DNA of 64,000 bases from contig NZ_CP027858.1 of the NCBI RefSeq assembly GCF_005519465.1, positions 5,270,001 to 5,334,000 of the forward strand, in the 5' to 3' direction. Made by a program: the position numbers and the translations under genes. The notes below the pieces were generated by a model. The model did no database searches and was not told the origin of the DNA. It saw only the letters and a program-made list of their open reading frames with translations. The stretch is from Streptomyces clavuligerus. Lineage in GTDB: Bacteria; Actinomycetota; Actinomycetes; Streptomycetales; Streptomycetaceae. Below, piece after piece: positions 46,745-56,515 of the stretch (its first letter is position 1; every line of letters starts with the position of its first letter).

Positions 46745-46765
46745 ACACGAGGAGGAACGGTAATC

Positions 46766-47707
46766 GTGCTGGATGATCCGCAGGGATTGTACGAATGGGA
46801 GCCGAAGGGACTCGCGGTCGTCGATATGGCGCTCGCGCAGGAATCCGCCGGCCTGGTCATGCTGTACCACTTCGACGGATACATCGACGCGGGAGAGACC
46901 GGGGAGCAGATCGTCCGCGGTCTCCTGGAGACCCTCCCTCACCAGGTGGTCGCCCGCTTCGACCACGACAGGCTGGTGGACTACCGCGCCCGCCGCCCGC
47001 TGCTGACCTTCCGCCGTGACCGCTGGACGGCGTACGAGACCCCGGGGATCGAGGTGCGGCTGGTCCAGGACGCGACCGGCGCGCCCTTCCTGCTGCTCTC
47101 CGGGCCCGAACCGGACGTGGAGTGGGAGCGGTTCACCGCCGCCGTCAGCCAGATCGTGGAGCGCCTGGGGGTGCGCCTCTCGGTCAACTTCCACGGCATC
47201 CCCATGGGTGTCCCGCACACCCGCCCCGTCGGGCTCACCCCGCACGGCAACCGCACCGACCTCACCCCCGGGCACCGCAGCCCCTTCGACGAGGCCCAGG
47301 TGCCGGGAAGCGCGGAGTCCCTGGTCGAGTACCGGCTGATGGAAGCGGGTCATGACGTCCTGGGCGTCGCGGCCCATGTGCCGCACTATGTCGCCCGCTC
47401 CGCCTACCCGGACGCGGCGCTGACCGCGCTGGAGGCCATCACCGGCGCCACCGGTCTGGTGCTCCCCGGCGTCGCGCACGCGCTGCGCACCGAGGCCCAC
47501 CGGACGCAGAACGAGATCGAGCGCCAGATCGGCGAGGGCGACGCCGAACTGGTCGCGCTGGTCCAGGGACTTGAGCACCAGTACGACGCGGTGGCGGGGG
47601 CCGAAACCCGGGGCAATCTCGTCGCCGAACCGGCCGACCTTCCCTCCGCCGATGAGATCGGCCGCGAGTTCGAGCGCTTTCTCGCCGAGCGGGAGGGGGA
47701 GTCCTGA
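46766..47707 (+). CDS. PAC2-family (proteasome assembly chaperone-like) protein
   Basis: A 313-residue protein of the PAC2/DUF75 family, with [20 protein letters not shown] near residue 30, [21 protein letters not shown], and [16 protein letters not shown], the typical blocks. C-terminal [25 protein letters not shown] is helical. Relatives in archaea and eukaryotes help assemble proteasomes, and Streptomyces has a 20S proteasome, but the bacterial role is not established. The GTG start follows AGGAGGA. Paired dyads upstream suggest regulation. Confidence 0.85.
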   Translation: MLDDPQGLYEWEPKGLAVVDMALAQESAGLVMLYHFDGYIDAGETGEQIVRGLLETLPHQVVARFDHDRLVDYRARRPLLTFRRDRWTAYETPGIEVRLVQDATGAPFLLLSGPEPDVEWERFTAAVSQIVERLGVRLSVNFHGIPMGVPHTRPVGLTPHGNRTDLTPGHRSPFDEAQVPGSAESLVEYRLMEAGHDVLGVAAHVPHYVARSAYPDAALTALEAITGATGLVLPGVAHALRTEAHRTQNEIERQIGEGDAELVALVQGLEHQYDAVAGAETRGNLVAEPADLPSADEIGREFERFLAEREGES

Positions 47708-47762
47708 GACCGCGGGGGAGGCTCCGGGACGGTGCGCCGGAGGCGGGAGCTAGGCTGCGCCC

Positions 47763-48362
47763 ATGGTGTCCGTAGGTCTGACCGGTGGAATCGGTGCCGG
47801 TAAGAGTGAAGTCTCCCGGTTGCTGGAGTCGTACGGCGCGGTCGTGATCGACGCCGACAAGATCGCCCGAGAGGTCGTGGAGCCCGGTACCCCCGGGCTC
47901 GCGGCCGTTGTGGAGAGTTTCGGAGCCGGGGTGCTCACCCCGGAGGGCGTTCTCGACCGGGCGCGCCTCGGCTCGATCGTCTTCGCCGACCCCGAGCGGC
48001 TGGCGGCGCTCAACGCGATCGTGCATCCGCTGGTCGGGGAGCGCTCCCGGGAACTGGAGCGGTCGGCGGCGGCGGACGCGGTCGTGGTGCACGACGTCCC
48101 TCTGCTCACCGAGAACGGTCTGGCGCCCCGTTACGACCTGGTCATCGTGGTCGACGCCGCACCGGAGACCCAGCTTGAGCGGCTGGTCGAACTGCGGGGG
48201 ATGGACGAGTCCGAAGCGCGGGCGCGGATGGCGGCGCAGGCCACCCGGGAGCAGCGGCGCGCCATCGCCGATGTGGTCATCGACAACGACGGTTCACGGG
48301 AACAGCTGGCGGCCCAGGTCGAGTCGGTGTGGGCGGAGCTGGCCCGCCGGGCGGCCGGATAG
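47763..48362 (+). CDS. coaE: dephospho-CoA kinase
   Basis: A 199-residue kinase for the last step of CoA synthesis, phosphorylating dephospho-CoA at the ribose 3'-hydroxyl. The P-loop is [15 protein letters not shown] at the very N-terminus, then [16 protein letters not shown], the lid region and [13 protein letters not shown]. The C-terminal [14 protein letters not shown] closes the fold. Length is that of a single-domain CoaE. It is not coupled to the PAC2 gene (55-bp gap). Cytoplasmic. Confidence 0.95.
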   Translation: MVSVGLTGGIGAGKSEVSRLLESYGAVVIDADKIAREVVEPGTPGLAAVVESFGAGVLTPEGVLDRARLGSIVFADPERLAALNAIVHPLVGERSRELERSAAADAVVVHDVPLLTENGLAPRYDLVIVVDAAPETQLERLVELRGMDESEARARMAAQATREQRRAIADVVIDNDGSREQLAAQVESVWAELARRAAG

Positions 48363-48431
48363 CCCCGCAGCGGCGTCAGGCTTCCGTCAAGCCGCCGTCG
48401 CGCCCTCCCGGTCGGCACTAGCATCGCGGCG

Positions 48432-48809
48432 GTGCAGATCGTTTTCGCCGCTTTCGCCGCGCTGGCCGGAGTGGTCGCCGTGCTCGCGGGCGCCTATGGC
48501 CTGCACCGCACCCGCCACATCACCCGTTCGGGGCGGTATGCGATCGCTCTGGTCAAACCACCACCGCCGGGAGCGGAACGTCCGGTTCTGATGTACGAGA
48601 CCCATGACGGCCGGATCGTCGAGACGGTCTCTCCCGTATCCCTGCCGTCCGGGAGCAGTGTCCGGCTCCGGTACGATCCCGCTGATCCCCGGGAGGTGGT
48701 CGTCGACGGCCGGGAGCGCACCGCGACCGACCGGGGTTTCATGATCGTGGGCTGTGTCCTGGTGGTGGCCGCGCTGGCGCTCGCGGTGGTCGGCGGCCGG
48801 GAAGGCTAG
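48432..48809 (+). CDS. DUF3592-type small membrane protein
   Basis: A 125-residue protein with membrane segments at residues 2-23 and about 103-122 and an outer or cytoplasmic beta-rich loop between (VLMYETHDGRIVETVSPVSLPSGSSVRLRYDP), the arrangement of the DUF3592 family. Function unknown. The GTG start was chosen because it starts the first helix cleanly. Confidence 0.72.
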   Translation: MQIVFAAFAALAGVVAVLAGAYGLHRTRHITRSGRYAIALVKPPPPGAERPVLMYETHDGRIVETVSPVSLPSGSSVRLRYDPADPREVVVDGRERTATDRGFMIVGCVLVVAALALAVVGGREG

Positions 48810-48869
48810 GCCACAGAGCCGCAGGAAGCCTGGGCCACAGAGCTGTGGCCGGAAAGCCGGACCGGAGAG

Positions 48870-49172
48870 CTAGGGTGGCGGCGCACCGGATTCCGGGGGG
48901 CGCGGTGGCAGCGGCCGGTCGTGGACCGGCTCGTACGGCGGGATATCACGGCCCGGCTGGAAGTGCGGACCCTGGCGGAGATGGCGGACGACGATCACCA
49001 GGTCCACCAGCACGACCAGCAACAACGCCCCGCAGAGCGCCGCCCACCCCGGATGGTCCGCGAGTGCGAAGAGGGCTGTGCCCGCGCTCGTCCAGAGCAC
49101 ACCCCATACACTCAGCCAGAACCGCATCCGCAGGGCACTGCGCGCGGTGACGGGCTCACTCCCGGTGCGCAT
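48870..49172 (-). CDS. DUF6343-like small membrane protein
   Basis: A 100-residue protein with two membrane helices (FWLSVWGVLWTSAGTALFAL and AALCGALLLVVLVDLVIVV) and a Pro-rich tail. The pattern matches a streptomycete family of unknown function (DUF6343, recalled). ATG 49172 chosen; a longer upstream frame is Pro/Arg-rich and unlikely. Confidence 0.68.
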   Translation of the reverse strand: MRTGSEPVTARSALRMRFWLSVWGVLWTSAGTALFALADHPGWAALCGALLLVVLVDLVIVVRHLRQGPHFQPGRDIPPYEPVHDRPLPPRPPESGAPPP

Positions 49173-49279
49173 GGTCTCGCCTCCTCTTCCAGGATGCCTC
49201 CCCGGGGGCGGTCGGGCGGCCGCCCGGGCGGCCCGTGCCATGGACGACGGGCACCGGCGCGGCCCGAAGGGGGACTCGG

Positions 49280-50206
49280 ATGACCAGTACGGACCTCAGC
49301 CCGCCGGAGGGCGACGAGCTCGCGGACGCGCTGCTCGACCTGGCCGTGCCCCATGAGGACATCGGCGCACTCCTCGCTCTGCGCCCACGGATGACGGACG
49401 ATCCGGAACTTCGCGATCCGTTGATGGAGGCGGCCGGGCGGATGGTGGAGGCCATCGGACGGGTCGACGGCCGCTGGGAGCCGGAACCCCGGCTGGAGGC
49501 CCACGGCCCCGGCACCCCGGTCGCCCGCTCCTTCGTCGTCTTCGTCCTGCTCGCGGTCCTTCCCCACATCCGCGCGTACCACCGGGAGCGCGGCGTCCCC
49601 GACCAGGTGTCCCGCCGTACGCTGGCCGATCTCGGCCGGCAGATGGCACTGCACCGCCGCCGCCACGGCACGGGGGGAGTGGCCCATCCGGGGTGGCTCG
49701 CACTGCACTTCCGGGGCGAGCTGTTCCATCTGGGGCGGCTCCAGTTCCAGCGCGGCCGTCTCGACCGGCTCACCGGGGAGGGGCTGCGGGCGCTGGGGGA
49801 GCCCTACGGACCCGGCGATCCCACCCTGGATCTGCACATACCCGACTTCCTCGGACCGCTCGCCCCGGACGCCTGCGACCGGGCGCTCACCGCCGCCGGG
49901 ACCTTCTTCGACCGTTGTTTCCCCGACGAGCCCTATCCGATCGCGACCTGTCACTCCTGGCTGCTCGACCCGCAGTTCGCCGACCGGCTGCCCAAGACGT
50001 CGAACATCCTCCGCTTCCAGGAACGGTTCGACATCCACGGGACCTGGGACAGGCCGGCGGACAGCTCCGTCATCGGCTTTGTCTTCGGCGACCCCGATCT
50101 GCCGCCGGACGCCCTGCCGCGCCGCACCGCGCTGGAGCGGGCCATCGGTGACCATCTGCGGTCGGGCGGGCACTGGTACGTCGGCCACGGCTGGTTCCGC
50201 CGCTGA
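49280..50206 (+). CDS. GNAT-like acyltransferase domain protein (NAT_N / GNAT_C type)
   Basis: A 308-residue protein I recognise as the streptomycete acyltransferase-domain type: a helical N-terminal half with ARSFVVFVLLAVLPHIRAYHRERGVPDQVSRRTLADLGRQM and HPGWLALHFRGELFHLGRLQFQRGRL, then a beta-rich half with LHIPDFLGPLAPDACDRALTAAGTFFDRCFPDEP, CHSWLLDPQF and RFQERFDIHG. Substrate and donor are unknown. GTG/ATG choice: ATG at 49280 begins right before the conserved region; an in-frame extension is implausible. Confidence 0.72.
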   Translation: MTSTDLSPPEGDELADALLDLAVPHEDIGALLALRPRMTDDPELRDPLMEAAGRMVEAIGRVDGRWEPEPRLEAHGPGTPVARSFVVFVLLAVLPHIRAYHRERGVPDQVSRRTLADLGRQMALHRRRHGTGGVAHPGWLALHFRGELFHLGRLQFQRGRLDRLTGEGLRALGEPYGPGDPTLDLHIPDFLGPLAPDACDRALTAAGTFFDRCFPDEPYPIATCHSWLLDPQFADRLPKTSNILRFQERFDIHGTWDRPADSSVIGFVFGDPDLPPDALPRRTALERAIGDHLRSGGHWYVGHGWFRR

Positions 50207-50311
50207 CGGCTGACCACTGAATCCCCAGAATCTGCCGGAATCTGGTCGTACCTCCTGTCTCGGGCATACCGTGGAAGAGAGTCACCAGCTCGGACAGAAG
50301 GGGGTGCCCTG

Positions 50312-51376
50312 ATGCTCGAAGGGCTGGTAGTGGCAGCCATCGCCGTGGTGGCCGGTTTCCTTGCGTACGCCATGGCAGCCGCCAGGGTCGTCAAACAGTA
50401 CGAACGGGGTGTCGTCTTCCGCCTCGGGCGGCTGCACGGCGGGCTCCGGAATCCGGGATTCACCATGATCGTTCCGGTGCTCGACCGGATTCGCAAGGTC
50501 AATATGCAGATCGTGACGATGCCCGTGCCCGCCCAGGAGGGCATCACCCGGGACAATGTCACCGTACGGGTCGACGCCGTCGTCTACTTCCGCGTGGTCG
50601 AACCGGCCGAAGCGATCATCGCGGTCGAGGACTACCGTTTCGCGGTCTCCCAGATGGCGCAGACCTCGCTGCGCTCCATCATCGGCAAGAGCGATCTGGA
50701 CGATCTGCTCTCCAACCGGGAGAAGCTCAACCAGGGGCTGGAACTCATGATCGACAGCCCGGCCATGGGTTGGGGTGTGCAGATCGACCGGGTGGAGATC
50801 AAGGATGTCTCCCTGCCGGAGACCATGAAACGGTCCATGGCCCGGCAGGCGGAGGCCGACCGGGAGCGCCGGGCCCGGGTGATCAACGCGGACGCGGAAC
50901 TCCAGGCGTCCAAGAAGCTCGCCGAGGCGGCCGGTGCGATGTCGAAGGAACCGGCGGCCCTCCAGTTGCGGCTGTTGCAGACCGTCGTCGCCGTCGCCGC
51001 CGAGAAGAACTCCACCCTGGTGCTGCCCTTCCCGGTGGAGCTGCTGCGTTTCCTGGAACGGGCGCAGCCGCCGGGACAGGGCCCACCGCCGGGGCCGGGT
51101 GCCGTCGGCGCGCTCCCGGGGCACGTCCCCGCCGAGTCTCCCGAGGACACCGGTACCACCCCCGGGAGCGCCGGGACCCGCGGCCCCGTATCGGCATCCG
51201 GGGCCGGGACGGACGCGGAAGCCGAAACAGACGCGGAGGGGCAGAAGGAACCGAGAACGGAACCGGGCGCGGAGGCGGGGACCGACACCGCCCCGGAGCC
51301 GGAGCCGCCGCCGGACCCCGTGGCCGCCGACCTCGCCAACCCGGGGCGGACCCGGCGGATCTCCCCGTCGGCCTGA
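50312..51376 (+). CDS. slipin/SPFH band-7 protein
   Basis: A 354-residue membrane-anchored protein: an N-terminal hydrophobic hairpin or helix (LEGLVVAAIAVVAGFLAYAM), the SPFH domain (ARVVKQYERGVVFRLGRLHGGLRNPGF to PELPETMKR-type VSLPETMKRSMARQAEADRERRARVI), and a disordered Pro/Glu/Gly-rich tail after about residue 260. Slipins organise membrane domains; often with NfeD proteases, none is adjacent here. The long acidic tail is atypical. Confidence 0.88.
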   Translation: MLEGLVVAAIAVVAGFLAYAMAAARVVKQYERGVVFRLGRLHGGLRNPGFTMIVPVLDRIRKVNMQIVTMPVPAQEGITRDNVTVRVDAVVYFRVVEPAEAIIAVEDYRFAVSQMAQTSLRSIIGKSDLDDLLSNREKLNQGLELMIDSPAMGWGVQIDRVEIKDVSLPETMKRSMARQAEADRERRARVINADAELQASKKLAEAAGAMSKEPAALQLRLLQTVVAVAAEKNSTLVLPFPVELLRFLERAQPPGQGPPPGPGAVGALPGHVPAESPEDTGTTPGSAGTRGPVSASGAGTDAEAETDAEGQKEPRTEPGAEAGTDTAPEPEPPPDPVAADLANPGRTRRISPSA

Positions 51377-51594
51377 GCCGCCACGGGGCGCCCTCCGCCG
51401 CTCCTGCGACGCCGTGTCTCCCGGCCCCTCCTCCGTGGGGTCGAAGGGCGGTCCCACGGCCCTGAGCAGGGGAGACGCCAGGCACGGGCCGCGTTGTCAG
51501 ACCCCCGCCGTATCGTCGTGAAGCAGGACGACACCACCGCCGTGCCGGGTGGTGGTGGCGTGTGACCCGACGGACCGGATGGGAGGCGACCCGT

Positions 51595-54555
51595 ATGCCA
51601 GCCGAGATCACGCAGGTGCCGTACGCCTGCGCGGCCGTCTTCCTCCCCGCCGACCCGCCCCGCCGGGGCAGATTCGCCTTCTGGAACCCGGACGGCACCC
51701 GTCCGGCCGGAGCGGCGGACGAGATCACCGTCGTCGTCCCGTCCGATCCGCCGCGTCCCCCGGCCCCGGGACCCGGAGCATCCGCCGCCGTCCCGCCGCC
51801 CGACGCCGACAGCGGGACCGTCCCCGCCGTCGTCCTGCCCGTCGTCGAGGCCCTGCCCCTGCTGATCCGCGCCAGACACCATCCGGCGGCACACCCCGCG
51901 ACGGCCTGCTGGGCCGCCGCCGCCCTGCACGCGCTCCATCTCGTCGCCCGCGGCAGACTCCTGCCCGGACTGACCGACTCCGACCACGACACCTGGCGTG
52001 CCGGACCGCTCGACGCCGAGGACATCGCCCAGCTCCGGGGCATCGCGGCGGCCATGCCGTACGAGGCGTACGCCGCGCCCCTGGCCGGGCCGCCCCCGCT
52101 GCTGCTGCCCGAGCCGGAGGCACTGGTGCGGGCCCTCTTCGACGCGGTCGCCGACAGCCTGCCCCGCACCCCGGCGGCGGCCGACGCGGTGGGCGCGCCC
52201 TTCGCGGCCACCGCCCCGCTGCGACTGCCCCACGCACGGGAGTGGGCGGCCGAGGCGGCGGCCGGGATGGACGCGGGCGTACGGGTCTCCCTGCGGCTCG
52301 ACCTCTCCGCAGCCCGTCTCTTCGACACCGCCGCCGACGGGGCCGCGGCGGACGTCCGGGACGCGGGGGCCGCCGTCGTCCAGGTGCACAGCCTCGCCGA
52401 TCCGACCCTGGTCGTCGACGCCGCCGTGCTCTGGGACGGGGGAGCGGACGGCTTCGGTCCGCGCGCCAGGATCGACACCGTGCTCGCCCTGCGCCGCGCC
52501 GCCCGGGTCTGGCCGCCGCTCACCGGACTGCTGGAGCGGGAGGTGCCCGACGCGCTCGCCCTCACCGAACCCGAGCTGTACGAGCTGCTGGGCCCCGGCG
52601 CGGCCCGGCTCGCCGACGCGGGGGTGAGCGTGCACTGGCCCCGTGAGCTGGCGCGTTCCCTCTCGGCCGACGTGGTCGTCCGCCCCGCCCGGGGCGCGCC
52701 GGGCTCCGCCACCGACGGCACGCCCTTCTTCGACAGCCAGGAGCTGCTGTCCTTCCACTGGCGGCTCGCGCTCGACGGCGACCCGCTGACCGAGGCGGAG
52801 ATGGACACCCTCGCGGAGTCCCACCGTCCGATCGTGCGGCTGCGGGACCGCTGGGTCGTGGTCGATCCCGACCTGGTGCGCAAGGCCCGCAAACGCGAGC
52901 TGGGGCTGCTCAGCCCCGTCGACGCGCTCTCCGCGGCCCTCAGCGGCTCCGCCGAGGTCGACGGCGAGACCGTCGACGTCGTGCCCCTGGGCGCGCTCGC
53001 CGCGCTGCGCGACCGGCTCACCGCCGGTGCGCGGCCGGTGGCGGCACCCCCGGGGCTCGCCACGACGCTCCGCGACTACCAGCAGCGCGGACTGGGCTGG
53101 CTGGACCTGATGACCTCGCTGGGCCTCGGCGGCTGCCTCGCCGACGACATGGGGCTCGGCAAGACGGTGACGGTGATCGCCCTCCACCTCCACCGCGCCC
53201 GCCCCGAACCCACCCTGGTGATCTGCCCCGCCTCGCTGCTGGGCAACTGGGAACGGGAGATCGCCCGGTTCGCCCCCGGTGTGCCCGTGCGCCGTTTCCA
53301 CGGCGGCGACCGCAGCCTCCCCGGCGACACGGACGGCCCCGGCGCGGCGAGCGGCCCCGGCGGCGCGGCGGGCGGCCCCGGTGATACGGGCGGCTTCGTC
53401 CTCACCACCTACGGCACCCTGCGGGGCCGGGCGGAGCGGTTGGCCCGGGAGCGCTGGGGCATGGTCGTCGCCGACGAGGCCCAGCAGGTGAAGAACCCCT
53501 TCTCCGCCACCGCCAAGGCACTGCGCGGACTGCCGGCGCCCGCCCGGGTCGCGCTGACGGGCACCCCCGTCGAGAACAACCTCTCCGAGCTGTGGGCGCT
53601 GCTGGACTGGACGACCCCCGGGCTGCTGGGGCCCCTGAAGTCCTTCCGGGCCCGGCACGCGCGCGCGGTGGAGCAGGGGGAGGACACGGAGGCGGCCGAG
53701 CGGCTGGCCCGGCTGGTGCGCCCCTTCCTGCTGCGGCGCCGCAAGTCGGACCCCGGCATCGTGCCCGAGCTGCCGCCGAAGACCGAGTCCGACCACCCGG
53801 TCCCCCTCACCCGTGAGCAGGCGGTGCTCTACGAGGCGGCGGTCCGCGAGGCGATGGCCGCCATCGAGGGCGCGGAGGGCATGGCACGCCGCGGGATGGT
53901 GATGAAGCTGCTGACCGACCTCAAACAGATCTGCAACCATCCCGCGCAGTTCCTGAAGGAGCCGGGCCGCACCGGACCCGGCCACCGCGGGAGCCCCGGC
54001 CGCGGACCGGGGACCCGGCTCGCCGGGCGCTCGGGCAAGCTCGCCCTGCTCGACGAGTTGCTGGAGACGATCCTGGCCGAGGAGGGCGCGGTCCTGATCT
54101 TCACCCAGTACGTCACCATGGCCCGGCTGCTCCTGGAGCATCTGTCCGCCCGCTCCGTCCCCGCCCAGCTCCTGCACGGCGGCACCCCGGTGGCGGAGCG
54201 CCAGCGGATGGTGGACCGGTTCCAGTCGGGTGAGATCCCCGTCTTCGTCCTCTCCCTCAAGGCCGCGGGCACCGGACTCAATCTGACCAGGGCGGGCCAT
54301 GTCATCCACTACGACCGCTGGTGGAACCCCGCCGTCGAGGAGCAGGCGACGGACCGCGCGTACCGCATCGGCCAGACCCGGCCGGTCCAGGTCCACCGGC
54401 TGATCACGGAGGGCACCGTGGAGGACCGGATCGCCGGGATGCTGGCCGCGAAGCGGGCGCTCGCCGACGCGGTGCTCGGCTCCGGGGAGACGGCCCTGAC
54501 CGAGCTGACCGATCGGGAACTCGCCGATCTGGTCTCCCTGAGGAGGCACCGATGA
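51595..54555 (+). CDS. SNF2-family helicase (first gene of a three-gene set)
   Basis: A 986-residue SNF2/Swi2-type DNA translocase. An N-terminal 480 residues with the SNF2-associated domain leads into the motor: Walker A region ADDMGLGKTVTVIAL, VADEAQQVKN (motif II), LTGTPVENNLSELW and, in the C-terminal half, LIFTQYVTMARLL, LSLKAAGTGLNLTRAGHVIHYDRWWNPAVEEQATDRAYRIGQ. The ATG follows GGGAGG. It overlaps the SWIM gene by four bases, so the two are translationally coupled. Such SNF2-SWIM pairs occur widely in Streptomyces; their function is unknown. Confidence 0.92.
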   Translation: MPAEITQVPYACAAVFLPADPPRRGRFAFWNPDGTRPAGAADEITVVVPSDPPRPPAPGPGASAAVPPPDADSGTVPAVVLPVVEALPLLIRARHHPAAHPATACWAAAALHALHLVARGRLLPGLTDSDHDTWRAGPLDAEDIAQLRGIAAAMPYEAYAAPLAGPPPLLLPEPEALVRALFDAVADSLPRTPAAADAVGAPFAATAPLRLPHAREWAAEAAAGMDAGVRVSLRLDLSAARLFDTAADGAAADVRDAGAAVVQVHSLADPTLVVDAAVLWDGGADGFGPRARIDTVLALRRAARVWPPLTGLLEREVPDALALTEPELYELLGPGAARLADAGVSVHWPRELARSLSADVVVRPARGAPGSATDGTPFFDSQELLSFHWRLALDGDPLTEAEMDTLAESHRPIVRLRDRWVVVDPDLVRKARKRELGLLSPVDALSAALSGSAEVDGETVDVVPLGALAALRDRLTAGARPVAAPPGLATTLRDYQQRGLGWLDLMTSLGLGGCLADDMGLGKTVTVIALHLHRARPEPTLVICPASLLGNWEREIARFAPGVPVRRFHGGDRSLPGDTDGPGAASGPGGAAGGPGDTGGFVLTTYGTLRGRAERLARERWGMVVADEAQQVKNPFSATAKALRGLPAPARVALTGTPVENNLSELWALLDWTTPGLLGPLKSFRARHARAVEQGEDTEAAERLARLVRPFLLRRRKSDPGIVPELPPKTESDHPVPLTREQAVLYEAAVREAMAAIEGAEGMARRGMVMKLLTDLKQICNHPAQFLKEPGRTGPGHRGSPGRGPGTRLAGRSGKLALLDELLETILAEEGAVLIFTQYVTMARLLLEHLSARSVPAQLLHGGTPVAERQRMVDRFQSGEIPVFVLSLKAAGTGLNLTRAGHVIHYDRWWNPAVEEQATDRAYRIGQTRPVQVHRLITEGTVEDRIAGMLAAKRALADAVLGSGETALTELTDRELADLVSLRRHR

Positions 54556-55868
54556 CCCCGTGGCAGGGCCGCGCCGACGAGGGCACACCGCCGGTGCGGA
54601 CCGGCTCGGCGCCCCGCCGCCGGCGCCGCCCGGCCGCCGCGCCCCGGCACGACGACCGGCGCCGCACCTTCCCCGCGCTCGAACCCCTCGTGGGGGACCG
54701 CGCGGCCGTCACCTGGTGGGGGCACGCGTGGGTGGAGGCCCTGGAAGACACCGCGCTCGACCCGGCCAGGCTCGCCCGGGGGCGGAGCTACGCGGGCCGG
54801 GGCCGGGTGGAGGCGATCACCGTCACCCCCGGCCGGGTCACCGCGTACGTCCGGGGCACCCGGGTGCGGCCGTACCGCACCGAGATCCGTCTGCGGACCC
54901 TCTCCGACGAGGAGTGGGAGGAGATCCTGGCCGCTGCCGCCGCCCGCCCCGAGCACATCGCGGCCCTGCTCGACCAGGACGTCCCCCAGGAGCTGGCGGG
55001 GACGGCCGGACTGCTCCCGTCGGCGGGGGACCTCGTCCCCGACTGTTCCTGCCCCGACGACGGCTACCCCTGCAAGCATGCGGCGGCGCTCTGCTACCGG
55101 ACGGCGGCGCTCCTCGACGAGGACCCGTTCGTCCTGTTCCTGCTGCGTGGCAGGGGAGAGCGCGACATCCTCGCCGATCTCGCGCGCCGGGGAACGGAGC
55201 GGCCCACGGACGGGCGCCCTCCGGTGCCCCCGGCCGCGGTTCCCGCGCGGGCGGCCCTCGCGCCGCGCAGACTGCCGGCCCTGCCGCCGCCGTTCGCCCC
55301 GCCCGCGCACCCCGGCCGTCCGCCCGCCTATCCGCAGGCGCCGGGGGCGCCCGACCCGATGGCGCTGGACCTGCTGGCCTCCGAGTCCGCCGTCCGTGCC
55401 CACGCCCTGCTCACCGACGGCGCCGACCCGGTCGCGGGGCTCACCCGGGGACAGGACGCGGTCCGGCTCGCCGCCGCCCACCCGGGCTCCGGGCTCACCG
55501 CGTCCACCCGGGCCCTCTACCGGGACCTCGCCGGGGCCACCGGCCGCACCCCCACCGAGCTGGCCCGCGCGGTCGCGGCCTGGCGCCAGGGCGGCAGGGC
55601 CGCCCTGGCCGTCCTGGAGGAGCCCTGGGACCCGCCCGCCGGGCCCTTCGACCGGGCCCGGCCCGCGCTGGCCGCCGCCACGCCGCCCGGCCTGCCCGCC
55701 TTCCGCCCCTGGCGCAACCGTCTCTCCGGCAGCTCGTTCCAGCTCCGTCTCGGCCGGGACGGACTCTGGTACGGCTACGAGTCCGACCCCGGAGCCGAGG
55801 ACTGGTGGCCGCGCGGCACCCCGGACGCCGATCCGGTGGGCGTGCTCAGGGCCCTGCGGGACCGATGA
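54552..55868 (+). CDS. SWIM zinc-finger protein (second gene of the SNF2 set)
   Basis: A 438-residue protein. An N-terminal Arg-rich stretch leads into WWGHAWVEALE, then the SWIM signature CSCPDDGYPCKHAAALCYR (Cys-x-Cys-x(n)-Cys-x-His) at about residues 165-183, a DNA/protein-binding zinc finger. The C-terminal region includes Pro/Arg-rich linkers and ends in a compact domain (SSFQLRLGRDGLWYGYESDPGAEDWWPRGTPDADPVGVLRAL). The start overlaps the helicase stop (ATGA), and its stop TGA (55866-55868) lies 44 bp before the chosen start of the next gene. Confidence 0.85.
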   Translation: MTPWQGRADEGTPPVRTGSAPRRRRRPAAAPRHDDRRRTFPALEPLVGDRAAVTWWGHAWVEALEDTALDPARLARGRSYAGRGRVEAITVTPGRVTAYVRGTRVRPYRTEIRLRTLSDEEWEEILAAAAARPEHIAALLDQDVPQELAGTAGLLPSAGDLVPDCSCPDDGYPCKHAAALCYRTAALLDEDPFVLFLLRGRGERDILADLARRGTERPTDGRPPVPPAAVPARAALAPRRLPALPPPFAPPAHPGRPPAYPQAPGAPDPMALDLLASESAVRAHALLTDGADPVAGLTRGQDAVRLAAAHPGSGLTASTRALYRDLAGATGRTPTELARAVAAWRQGGRAALAVLEEPWDPPAGPFDRARPALAAATPPGLPAFRPWRNRLSGSSFQLRLGRDGLWYGYESDPGAEDWWPRGTPDADPVGVLRALRDR

Positions 55869-55912
55869 CCGCTACCCTCGGGGAGGACGACGTCCGGCCA
55901 GGGGGAGGCGGA

Positions 55913-56338
55913 GTGGAAGCCGAGTTGGTGGCACTGGCGACAGCCGGTGCGACGGCGCTGGTCCAGCAGATGATCCAGGAGAGCTGGGGCCCGGCACGGG
56001 ACCGGTTGGCACGGTTCTTCTCCCGGGGGACGGGGGAGCCCGGCGCGGTCACCGCCGAGCTGGAGACCTCCCGGGCCGAGCTGCTCGAAGCCCGGGAGAC
56101 GCAGGACGAGGACATCGCCGCCGATGTGCTGGCCGAGTGGCGGATCAGGATGCGGCGCACCCTCCAGGCGGACCCCGGCGCCGCCGCCGAGCTGCGCGCG
56201 CTGCTGGACGAGATCGTCCCGGACCCCGGTACGGCCCCCGCCGTCGTCGTCCGGAACTCCATCACCGGCGGCACCCAGCACGGGACCGTCGTCCAGACGG
56301 GCACCATCGGCGACATCCACCTCGGGGGCGGCCGCTGA
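55913..56338 (+). CDS. small helical protein ending in a RHIM-like amyloid-type motif
   Basis: A 141-residue protein: a hydrophobic helix EAELVALATAGATALVQQM at the N-terminus, then two or more charged helices, and a C-terminal segment VVVRNSITGGTQHGTVVQTG followed by TIGDIHLGGGR. That terminal segment matches the short glycine/polar motif found in streptomycete bacterial amyloid signalling (BASS/RHIM-like) proteins, which are usually linked to NLR-type receptors, though I could not search. GTG 55913 was chosen because GGGAGG precedes it and the family starts V/M-E-A-E-L; an ATG at 55865 overlaps the SWIM stop. Last of the SNF2-SWIM set. Confidence 0.6.
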   Translation: MEAELVALATAGATALVQQMIQESWGPARDRLARFFSRGTGEPGAVTAELETSRAELLEARETQDEDIAADVLAEWRIRMRRTLQADPGAAAELRALLDEIVPDPGTAPAVVVRNSITGGTQHGTVVQTGTIGDIHLGGGR

Positions 56339-56515
56339 CCCCGGGCCGTGCGACGCCGTACGCTCGGCGTCGGTCCGGAGACGGCGCTCCGCCCGGAGCG
56401 GCCTCCCGGAGCGGGCGCGGACCGTTCCCGAGGGTTCCCGGAAGAACGGACGAGCCGTCACCCGCTCGCCGGGGGAAGGGTGATCGGGACGGTTTGCCCT
56501 GTCTAGGGTGATCCC

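Noticed and set aside
50632..54588. 1,318-codon open frame antisense to the SNF2 gene
   Set aside because: Repetitive Gly/Arg/Asp shadow; the plus-strand product has intact helicase motifs.
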